Source of the DNA: Terriglobus sp. TAA 43
Lineage (GTDB): Bacteria > Acidobacteriota > Terriglobia > Terriglobales > Acidobacteriaceae
NCBI RefSeq assembly: GCF_000800015.1
Contig: NZ_JUGR01000001.1
Coordinates: forward strand, 620,001 to 684,000
Reading direction: 5' to 3'
DNA: 64,000 bases
The position numbers were made by a program, and so were the translations under genes. Numbering within the stretch: position 1 is the stretch's first letter; every line of letters starts with the position of its first letter. Below the pieces are notes generated by a model, which was given only the letters and a program-made list of their open reading frames with translations, was not told the DNA's origin and did no database searches. This document shows, piece by piece, positions 45,689 through 53,586 of this stretch.

Positions 45689-48442
45689 ATGTCAGCCGCC
45701 GCAGCGAATCTGCTACCGAACCGCCTGGGCGACCTGATGACGGCCATGCAGCGCGGTGCGACTGTTCTCACACCGAACGTTCGCTCAGCTCGCACTCTGA
45801 CCCGCCTCTACGACGCGGAGCGCCGCGCCGAAGGACTGACCGCATGGCAACCGGCGCGTGTCTTTTCCTGGAGCGGCTGGACATCCTCCCTCTGGAACGA
45901 AGCCATCCTTCTCGGCCACGTCCAGTCGGTCCTGCTCAACAGCCTGCAAGAGCAATCACTATGGATGCGCATTCTCGAGGCCTCTGGCGATCTCGGCTTG
46001 CAATCCGCGCGCTCCGTCGCACGCCAATGTAGTCGCGCCATGCGTCTCCTCGGGTCGTCCGATCTGGAAGATACCTTCGCCCGCACGCCCGCAAGCGCAG
46101 TTTCAGACGCGGCCGCATTTCACGGCTGGTATCGCGATTTTCTAAGCGCCTGCCAAAGCGAACAACTGTTGCCCAGCTCGCATCTGGATGCGGAACTCAG
46201 CAGTCTCTTCCGTCGCAACACCTCCATCACGGAGAAGGAATACATTCTCTACGGCTTCGATGCCCTGCTCCCATCACAGCGTTCGTTGCTGAGTGCGCTG
46301 GAACACGCAAGTGCAACCATCGAGCATCTGCCCGCGGATATGCCGCAGCAAACGTCGCCAACGCTGGTTCGCTGCGACGATCCTCACGCAGAAATCGACG
46401 CCTGTTGCCAATGGGTGCGCGACACGCTGGCGACCAATCCCACCGCACGAATCGCCATCGTCGTACCTGACCTGCAGGAATGCCGCTCCGTACTCGAACG
46501 AACTCTCCGCGTCACCGTCGCACCCTGGCTCGAAGACGTAACGCAGCCTCACAGCAGTTCGCCGTACGAGTTTTCGACCGGACGGCCGCTCCCGCAACTT
46601 CCCATGGTTGCAGACGCACTGCTCCTGCTTCGCTGGTGCGCCTCGGCCGTATCCGTCGAAGATGCAGGAGCCATTCTCCGCAGCCCTTTCATATCGCTCG
46701 CGCCCTCCCCTGAGCGTGGTGCTGAGTTAGAGGCCTGGACACTTCGCAACACGCGTAAATTCCGCAGCGCCACCGGCCTCAGCGGCACCATCACCCTGCG
46801 CGAATCGCAGCGCCTTCTGCACAAAGAAGATCCCCATACCTCCAGCCACGTAGAAGAACTCGCAAAAGCAGCCGCCCCGTGGACACAGTCCACGCACAGC
46901 TTTGCCAGCTTTTCAGACGGTGCGCGCAAGTTGCTGGAAACCGCAGGATGGCCAGGAAACGATCTGGACAGCAACGAATTCCAGGCACAACAGCGCTGGA
47001 ACGAGGTACTCGACCGTGTCGCCACACTGGACCTGCTCGGCGGCCACACCACCTTCGCAGAATGGCTGGAGACACTCACCGCAACACTGCACGAGACGAT
47101 CTTCGCCCCCGAAAACACCGGCGCGCCCATCCAGGTAATGACACCTTCCGAAGCCGCCGGCAACACCAGCGACTTCCTCTGGTTTCTCCACGCAGACGAG
47201 CAGACCTGGCCGCAACACACCTCGTCCAGCCCGCTGCTCCCCGCCCGCTTTCAACGTGCATTGCGCATGCCCGGATCGGATACGCTCGTCGATGAGGAAT
47301 CCGCTCAGCAGATCACACTGCGCTGCTTCAACAGCGCCGCCACGGCCTGTTTTAGCTACGCCGCCGCGCGTTCCGAAGGAGAGTCTCGCCCCTCGCCGCT
47401 GGTCTCTGCTCTTCCTGGCGTTCAGCGTGAGAACGCTTTCGTCTCCAGCACCCCAACCGCCATCCCGTTGGAAGATCACGTTGATCCTCTCTCACTCCCT
47501 GACCTCTCCGGTATCGCATCCGGCGGCGTTGGCATCCTCACCGAACAAGCCCAATGCGGCTTCCGCGCCTTCGCGCTCCATCGCCTGCAGACCCGCGAGA
47601 TGGAAAGCATCGAAGCCGGTCTCTCAGCAGGAGAGCGCGGCGACGAAGTACATACGGCACTTCAACTCTTCTGGGACAACTGCAAGACACACGAACAGTT
47701 ATCGACCCTCAACAAGACGCGCTACGACGATGGCACAACAGCGCGCGATACCCTCCTTGCCGAATGCATAGCGCAGGCGCTTCCCGCACGCCCTGCCGCT
47801 GGATGGGACAGCGCCTACATCGAAGTGCAGCGCAAACGCCTGCACCGCCTGCTGTCCGACTGGCTCGACTTCGAATCCCTTCGCAAACCATTCTGGGTAG
47901 AAGGCATGGAGGTCGAAGTGGACGAAGCCCACATCGGCCCGCTCGCCATGAATCTTCGCGTAGACCGAATCGACCGCATCCCACTTGCCGACGGCAGCGA
48001 AGCCACACTTCTCATCGACTACAAAACCGGCTCGGCCGAGCGCAAAGATTGGTTTGGCGACCGCCCCGACGCACCACAACTCCCGCTGTACGCCATTGCA
48101 AGCGGCATCCCTGACGTGCAAGGCATCGCCTTCGGGCGTGTTCGCGTTGGCAGACTCGGCATGAACTTCGAAGAGATGCTCGCCGACCGCGCACTCCTTG
48201 GCGATCAAGCCTCGAAAGGGCGTCGCACCGAACCCACCTTCGCGGAACGAATGGAAGAGTGGCAGCATGACCTCACCACACTGGCCGAAGCATTCGCTCG
48301 CAGCGAGGCCGTCGTGGAACCCAAGGACTACCTCATCACGTGCAAACGCTGCCCCAGTCGCCTGCTCTGCCGCGTAGACGTAACGCGTCTCGAGCCCGAC
48401 GACGACACATTGGAGGAGACAGAAGAGGAGGGCGCAGTATGA
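45689..48442 (+). CDS. AddB-like PD-(D/E)XK nuclease with Fe-S cluster motif
   Basis: 917 residues. The N-terminal two-thirds resembles an inactive helicase-like scaffold (GATVLTPNVRSARTLTRLYD, LYGFDALLPSQRSLLSALEHA). The C-terminal nuclease domain shows LLIDYKTGS (Asp777, Lys779). Four cysteines in the pattern Cys623 ... Cys885-x2-Cys888-x5-Cys894 match the AddB iron-sulfur staple around the nuclease. It resembles the TIGR03623-type 'probable DNA repair protein'. It overlaps the helicase gene by ATGA, so the two act as one double-strand-break end-processing complex. AGGAGA sits very close to the ATG. Confidence 0.88.
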   Translation: MSAAAANLLPNRLGDLMTAMQRGATVLTPNVRSARTLTRLYDAERRAEGLTAWQPARVFSWSGWTSSLWNEAILLGHVQSVLLNSLQEQSLWMRILEASGDLGLQSARSVARQCSRAMRLLGSSDLEDTFARTPASAVSDAAAFHGWYRDFLSACQSEQLLPSSHLDAELSSLFRRNTSITEKEYILYGFDALLPSQRSLLSALEHASATIEHLPADMPQQTSPTLVRCDDPHAEIDACCQWVRDTLATNPTARIAIVVPDLQECRSVLERTLRVTVAPWLEDVTQPHSSSPYEFSTGRPLPQLPMVADALLLLRWCASAVSVEDAGAILRSPFISLAPSPERGAELEAWTLRNTRKFRSATGLSGTITLRESQRLLHKEDPHTSSHVEELAKAAAPWTQSTHSFASFSDGARKLLETAGWPGNDLDSNEFQAQQRWNEVLDRVATLDLLGGHTTFAEWLETLTATLHETIFAPENTGAPIQVMTPSEAAGNTSDFLWFLHADEQTWPQHTSSSPLLPARFQRALRMPGSDTLVDEESAQQITLRCFNSAATACFSYAAARSEGESRPSPLVSALPGVQRENAFVSSTPTAIPLEDHVDPLSLPDLSGIASGGVGILTEQAQCGFRAFALHRLQTREMESIEAGLSAGERGDEVHTALQLFWDNCKTHEQLSTLNKTRYDDGTTARDTLLAECIAQALPARPAAGWDSAYIEVQRKRLHRLLSDWLDFESLRKPFWVEGMEVEVDEAHIGPLAMNLRVDRIDRIPLADGSEATLLIDYKTGSAERKDWFGDRPDAPQLPLYAIASGIPDVQGIAFGRVRVGRLGMNFEEMLADRALLGDQASKGRRTEPTFAERMEEWQHDLTTLAEAFARSEAVVEPKDYLITCKRCPSRLLCRVDVTRLEPDDDTLEETEEEGAV

Positions 48443-51400
48443 TCGTCCCATTCCCTACCGCCCTCCCCTCGCAACAGATTGCCGATCTCCGCGAACGCGA
48501 AGCCGCGTTAGACATCACCTCATCCTGCATAGTGGAAGCGCCCGCAGGCTCAGGCAAAACGGGGTTGCTGATTCAGCGCTTCCTCAAGCTACTCGGCACC
48601 GTAGACGACCCCGCAGAAGTCCTAGCGCTCACCTTCACGACCAAGGCCACCGCCGAGATGGTCGAGCGCGTTCTGAAGGCACTGCGTTCTGCTAGCAACG
48701 CAACCGAACCGCCGACAAACGAGTTCGCGTTACTCACGCATCAACTAGCCCAAGCCGTGCTGCAGCGCGACCGCGAACGCGGCTGGCGCATCCTCGATCG
48801 CCCGCATCTTCTCAATATCCGCACCATCGATTCGCTTTGCGCGTTGATCGTGCAGTCACTGCCAATCACCTCCGGCGGCATGTCTTCAGTCAGTCCCGTG
48901 GCCGATCCACGCCCGTACTATCTGCAGGCCGCGCACGCCGTCATGAGGCGTTTCGGCAGTGGCGACCCAGTGCTGGATGCTGCGATTGAAACCGTACTCC
49001 TTCACCGCGATGGCGACCTTCCCTTCTGCGAACGAGTCCTCTCCGAAATGCTTGCCACACGCGACCAGTGGGGCAGCCTCATTCCTCTGGGCAAAGCGCT
49101 TACGGAAGAGCATCTCGAGAACATCACGCTCCCACGCTTGAACGCCTCTCTGCGCCGTACCATCGAACAGGCACTGAACGAAGCCTGCGAAGGATTTGAC
49201 GACGACACTCTCAACGAGATCGCACGCATCGCCGAACGGCACGCCTTCGAACCCGGCTACAAAGACGAACCCAACCCGCTTCTGCCCTGCGCAGGCCGGC
49301 AGAATCGTCCCGGCAGTACGGTGGGCGATCTTCAACACTGGCAGGCTCTCGCGCGCCTCATGCTCAAAGCAGATGGCTTTCGCGCTGCATTCAGCGTCAA
49401 TCACATCGGCACAAAACTCTTCAAAGACGACGCGGATCGCCTAAAAGCCATCCTCGAAGACATCGCCTGCGATGAACTCTTCCGCCGCGTCGACGCAGTG
49501 CGAGCATTCGCTCCGGAAGCCACCTACCCTGAAGACCAATGGCGAGTCTCCAAGGCTCTCTTTCGCCTGCTCGAACACGCCCTCGTCGAACTCAAATTGC
49601 TCTTCGCCCGCGAAGAAGTCTGCGACTTCACAGAGATCGCCCTCTCCGCGCGCGCCGCTCTGCAAACCCAGGAAAGCGGCCTGCTCGAAGTCTTCGGCAC
49701 ACGCCTGCGCCATCTTCTCGTCGACGAAATGCAAGACACTTCCTCAGGCCAGTACGACCTCCTGGAGCAACTCACTGCAGGGTGGGACGGTCGCAGCCAA
49801 ACCGTCTTCCTCGTCGGCGACCCCAAGCAGAGCATCTATCTCTTCCGTCAGGCTCGCGTCGACCGCTTCCAGAAGTGCATGTCCGACGCGCGATTGGGCG
49901 ACATCCCTCTTCAAGTCCTGCCGCTGACAACCAACTTCCGGTCCGGTGGCCACATCGTCTCGCAGTTCAACGAAACCTTCAGCGCCATCTTTCCCGCCGA
50001 CCATCCGGCCGACGGCGACGTCGTCTTTCACGACGCAACCGCAGCCAATCCAGCACAGCCCGGCGAAGGCATGGACTGGACCATCGAGGCCGTTCCCACC
50101 TCTTCCGACCTCGCAGAAAATCGCCGCAATCGCCGCTTCGCCATCCGCCGCGAAGCCCGCGAAACCCTTGCTGTTGTCAAAGCCGCGCGTGTGGCATGGC
50201 TACAGGAAAAGCAACACCGCATCGAAGTCGGCGACAAGAAAGACTTCCCGTTCAAAGCCGCCGTTCTAACGCGCGCCCGCAATCACGTGATCGAGATTGC
50301 CAAGCAGCTTGAACGAGCAGGCATCCCCTATCGCGCCGTCGATCTGAAGCCTCTCGCGGAACAACAGGAAGTACTCGATCTCGTCGCCATCACACGCGCC
50401 CTGCTCCATCCCGCCGATCGCATCGCATGGTTGGCGCTTTTGCGCGCTCCGTGGTGCGGCATCGAACTCGCACACCTGCACACGCTCGCAGCCGGTGACC
50501 ATCCCGAACATCGCAAAGAATCGCTGCGACTTCGTCTGCGGGAACGCGCAGAAAGCCTCCCTGAACAAGCGAGAGAACGCGTCATCCGCACGCTCGACAT
50601 TCTCGACGGAGCGCTCCGCCACACGGGTACCGAATCATTGGCAGACCGCGTGGAACGCACATGGCGGTCCCTCGGCGCCGACCTGTACCTGGCGCCCACC
50701 GAACGCGAAAACGCCGCAGACTATCTACGCGTTCTCGACGCGATGGAATCAGAGGGCGAATCATTCACCCTGCCTCACCTCAACCGACGCCTCGATCGCT
50801 TATTCGCCCGCTCCGGCAACGCACCCGACGCCATCGACATCATGACGATCCATCGCGCCAAGGGCCTCGAATGGGACACCGTTATCGTTCCGGGCCTGCA
50901 TCGCATCCCCACGCGCGATACCTACTCTGCGCTGGAATGGCTCGAACTTCCGACGCGCGGCGAAGACGGCTCCGGCGACGTTCTCATGGCGCCCCTCCCC
51001 GGCAAAGGCGGCGAGCCGGGCGCATTACTGAACTTCATCCGCACACGCAAACGAGCGCGAACCTACGCTGAAATCAAGCGCCTCTTCTACGTAGCCGTCA
51101 CACGCGCGCGCACCTCGCTTCATCTCTTTGCGTCACCGGAACTCTCGCAAAAAGGCGAGATCATTAACCGCGCCGGAACCCTCCTGAAAGCAGCATGGCC
51201 AGCCGCACAAAACTACGTAGTAATCCCGGTTGTCACCGAAGCCGAAAAAACTGAAGAAGCAGAAGCGGAAACAATCGCCCTCGCAGCCGCGGCAGAACTC
51301 ATCCCGTTCCCCGCTCCCAAAACAGCTCGTGAAGTCCAGCTCCCAAACATCCAGCGCCTTCCGTCAGACGTTCACGCGGTAGAACGCCTCCGCGCAACCA

Positions 51401-52143
51401 CCCCCGCCGATGTAAACAACACTCCGATTGCGCAACCATTCGCGCGGCCCGCCGGAACCTTCGGAGCACGCGCTGTCGGCAACGCCATCCACGCATTCGT
51501 CGACCGTCTCTCCAACGAACTCGCAACACGAACGACCGCTGGCGAAACGGTAGCCGAAGCCGCGCATTCGCTGCTCCACACCGTGCAATCGTGGCAACCC
51601 GCCATCCGAGCGATGCTGCGCGCAGGCTCGCTCCCACCCTCAGTAGTCGAACGCGCCTCCGCCACCGTCCTGCGAGCCTTAACAGCCACACTGCAAAGCC
51701 CAGAGGGACGCTGGATTCTCACCCCTCACACGGCAGCCTCCGGCGAGTCCGCATGGCACACCGGCGACGCAGGTTCAGAAACACGCATCCGCCTCGACCG
51801 CAGCTTCTTCGCCGGTCGCGAACCGAATCAACCCGGCGACAACATCTTCTGGATCATCGATTTCAAAACCGGCGACCGCACCGGTCCTAACGAAACCGAA
51901 GCCACCCGCAACGCCTATCTCGCAGAAGAACGCGCCGCCTACGAAGCGCAACTCCGCACCTATGCCGAAGTCCGCAGCCTGACCTTACCGCCAGGCACAC
52001 CAATCCATCTGGCTCTCTTCTATCCGCTAATGGATCGCCTCATCTGGTGGCCCTACGAAACCACCACAGAGACACCGGCTCTCATCGCAGAAACAGAAAA
52101 AGCAGAACCAGATACCGACGGCCAATACTCTCTCTTCGGATAA
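48439..52143 (+). CDS. AddA/RecB-like UvrD-family helicase-nuclease
   Basis: 1234 residues from ATG 48439 (ATGA overlap with the previous gene). SF1A helicase motifs: Walker A VEAPAGSGKTGLL (Lys40), LALTFTTKATAEM (motif Ia), LVDEMQDTSSGQYDLL (Walker B), FLVGDPKQSIYLFRQA (III), DIMTIHRAKGLEWDTVIVPG (V) and FYVAVTRARTSLHLF (VI). A C-terminal PD-(D/E)XK nuclease (IIDFKTGDR, Asp1141 and Lys1143) completes it. With its AddB-like partner it should unwind and resect double-strand breaks for RecA. A RecBCD gene set is not present in the window. Confidence 0.92.
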   Translation: MIVPFPTALPSQQIADLREREAALDITSSCIVEAPAGSGKTGLLIQRFLKLLGTVDDPAEVLALTFTTKATAEMVERVLKALRSASNATEPPTNEFALLTHQLAQAVLQRDRERGWRILDRPHLLNIRTIDSLCALIVQSLPITSGGMSSVSPVADPRPYYLQAAHAVMRRFGSGDPVLDAAIETVLLHRDGDLPFCERVLSEMLATRDQWGSLIPLGKALTEEHLENITLPRLNASLRRTIEQALNEACEGFDDDTLNEIARIAERHAFEPGYKDEPNPLLPCAGRQNRPGSTVGDLQHWQALARLMLKADGFRAAFSVNHIGTKLFKDDADRLKAILEDIACDELFRRVDAVRAFAPEATYPEDQWRVSKALFRLLEHALVELKLLFAREEVCDFTEIALSARAALQTQESGLLEVFGTRLRHLLVDEMQDTSSGQYDLLEQLTAGWDGRSQTVFLVGDPKQSIYLFRQARVDRFQKCMSDARLGDIPLQVLPLTTNFRSGGHIVSQFNETFSAIFPADHPADGDVVFHDATAANPAQPGEGMDWTIEAVPTSSDLAENRRNRRFAIRREARETLAVVKAARVAWLQEKQHRIEVGDKKDFPFKAAVLTRARNHVIEIAKQLERAGIPYRAVDLKPLAEQQEVLDLVAITRALLHPADRIAWLALLRAPWCGIELAHLHTLAAGDHPEHRKESLRLRLRERAESLPEQARERVIRTLDILDGALRHTGTESLADRVERTWRSLGADLYLAPTERENAADYLRVLDAMESEGESFTLPHLNRRLDRLFARSGNAPDAIDIMTIHRAKGLEWDTVIVPGLHRIPTRDTYSALEWLELPTRGEDGSGDVLMAPLPGKGGEPGALLNFIRTRKRARTYAEIKRLFYVAVTRARTSLHLFASPELSQKGEIINRAGTLLKAAWPAAQNYVVIPVVTEAEKTEEAEAETIALAAAAELIPFPAPKTAREVQLPNIQRLPSDVHAVERLRATTPADVNNTPIAQPFARPAGTFGARAVGNAIHAFVDRLSNELATRTTAGETVAEAAHSLLHTVQSWQPAIRAMLRAGSLPPSVVERASATVLRALTATLQSPEGRWILTPHTAASGESAWHTGDAGSETRIRLDRSFFAGREPNQPGDNIFWIIDFKTGDRTGPNETEATRNAYLAEERAAYEAQLRTYAEVRSLTLPPGTPIHLALFYPLMDRLIWWPYETTTETPALIAETEKAEPDTDGQYSLFG

Positions 52144-52161
52144 GCGCCGATAGCAAAAAGA

Positions 52162-52190
52162 AATGCCCGCATCCAGAGGACGCGGGCATT
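52162..52190. terminator. Terminator between addA-like gene and tonB-like gene
   Basis: AATGCCCGC and GCGGGCATT pair around an 11-base loop that itself contains ATCC/GGAC. T-rich sequence follows on the plus side (CTTATTTCG). It sits between convergent stops at 52143 and 52213. Confidence 0.8.
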
Positions 52191-52212
52191 CTTATTTCGT
52201 TTCTGAACTCCG

Positions 52213-53187
52213 CTAGAAGATCTGGAAGTTCACAGCGACATTCAGTTCCACCGGCACAGGCTGACCGCCCTTACGAGCCGGACGGAACTTGTACTGCGCC
52301 ACCGCCTCACGTGCCTTTTCATCCAGTCCCATACCCACCGGACGAATCACCTTCACGTTCGTAGGCCGTCCCTGCGCATCCACAATCAGATGCACTAGCA
52401 CTTCACCCTGGAACTTCGCCTTGCGGGCTTCTTCGCTGAACTCCGGATCAACCTGGTAGATCAGCACAGGAGCTGAAACGTCGCCGCCGATCCTGTAAGC
52501 TCCGCCACCGGTATTGCCGCCTTCGCCAGGTCCAAGGCCATTACCGCGACCGCTGCCCAGACCACCGCCACTACCGTTACCCAGCGATGCCACGCCAACA
52601 TTCGGCGCATTCGGAATGCCAAGGTTCGGCATGTTGTTGTTGGTCATGTGCAGGTTCGTTTGCACGTTGATCGCCGGATCGACCGTCAGCTTCGGCTCAA
52701 TCTTCGGCGGATTCGACGGCGGCACAATCGGGTGCGCTTCAAACTTTGGCAGACGTCCCTTGGTTACCGGAGCAATATCAGGCGCACCACCACCGCCGCC
52801 CATTGCCTGCTTGGCAGGTGCTTTGATGGGAGGTTGCGGTGCGGGTGTATCAAAGGAAACCTGCGTAAGTTGCGGCTTCTTGGCCACTACCACTGTGATG
52901 ACTTTTTTGCCGATGTACCAGATCAGAAGAAAGATAAGCGCATGGACAACAACAGCCACCGCAGTCGACTTCGGATCGCGCTTAACGTCCATCGGGTTAT
53001 CGACGGCGATCGGCTGCGATTCAAGAACAAGCGGCGGAAGCTTCTCCGGAAAGAAGACGTCCTTGATGTTGTCCACCAGCGACGTAAACGGGCTAGTGGA
53101 TTTCAGCTCTTCCGGTTCGCCGAGGTTTGGTCCGGCGTCGGTACGGCGGCTATGTTCTGTGGGCGGTTCCTGAAGTATTGTCGCCAT
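52213..53187 (-). CDS. TonB-family energy transducer
   Basis: 324 residues from ATG 53187; a GTG at 53214 would add 9 residues. A cytoplasmic stretch (about 1-70) precedes one membrane helix (about 74-95, TAVAVVVHALIFLLIWYIG). A Pro-rich and Gly-rich periplasmic linker follows (LPKFEAHPIVPPSNPPKIEPK, GGGLGSGRGNGLGPGEGG), ending in a TonB C-terminal domain (about 232-324: YQVDPEFSEEARKAKFQGEVLVHLIVDAQGRPTNVKVIRPVGMGLDEKAREAVAQYKFRPARKGGQPV). It probably transmits proton-motive force to outer-membrane receptors; ExbB/ExbD genes are not adjacent. The long N-terminal cytoplasmic part is unusual for TonB. Confidence 0.92.
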   Translation of the reverse strand: MATILQEPPTEHSRRTDAGPNLGEPEELKSTSPFTSLVDNIKDVFFPEKLPPLVLESQPIAVDNPMDVKRDPKSTAVAVVVHALIFLLIWYIGKKVITVVVAKKPQLTQVSFDTPAPQPPIKAPAKQAMGGGGGAPDIAPVTKGRLPKFEAHPIVPPSNPPKIEPKLTVDPAINVQTNLHMTNNNMPNLGIPNAPNVGVASLGNGSGGGLGSGRGNGLGPGEGGNTGGGAYRIGGDVSAPVLIYQVDPEFSEEARKAKFQGEVLVHLIVDAQGRPTNVKVIRPVGMGLDEKAREAVAQYKFRPARKGGQPVPVELNVAVNFQIF

Positions 53188-53586
53188 CGCCTCTTGATCT
53201 CTATCACTCGGCACGCTTCAACCGCGTGCGGAAACTTTCTGTGGCTGCGTGCTCCGGATTCGTTTCGATCCGCCGGCTCACAAAACAGTGCCGGATTTCA
53301 GAGTACACAAGCCGGGGTGCGGCGTCTTTGGCGTCCGTCCGCATTGTACAAAAGCGAATACCCCGGCGTCAGGTCCGGGCACACAACAGCGCCAACTGCT
53401 GTGTACCCTGTTTGACGCGCGAAACCTCGCATTAGTCACAACGCAAAGATACGAAGTCTGGAATGCGGAAGTTCCCATTCTCACGGCGATGACACAACAC
53501 CGCTTACAATAAGAGTTTGGGCGCTGCGACGGGAGCGACTGGCCGTAAGTGCCGGTACGTCAAAGCCGGGGCCCACGAGGAACAGG
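53188..53586. other. Divergent promoter region, tonB-like gene and ileS
   Basis: About 400 bases without a gene. A TACAAT box (53505-53510) lies 77 bases before the ileS start and may be its -10 element; no good -35 is visible. I looked for a T-box leader ahead of ileS and saw none. The leader before ileS is GC-rich (AAAGCCGGGGCCCACGAGG) with no clear ribosome-binding site other than GAGGAACAGG. Confidence 0.6.

Noticed and set aside
53188-53586. T-box leader ahead of ileS
   Set aside because: No T-box consensus (AGGGTGGNACCGCG), no antiterminator or terminator pair seen.
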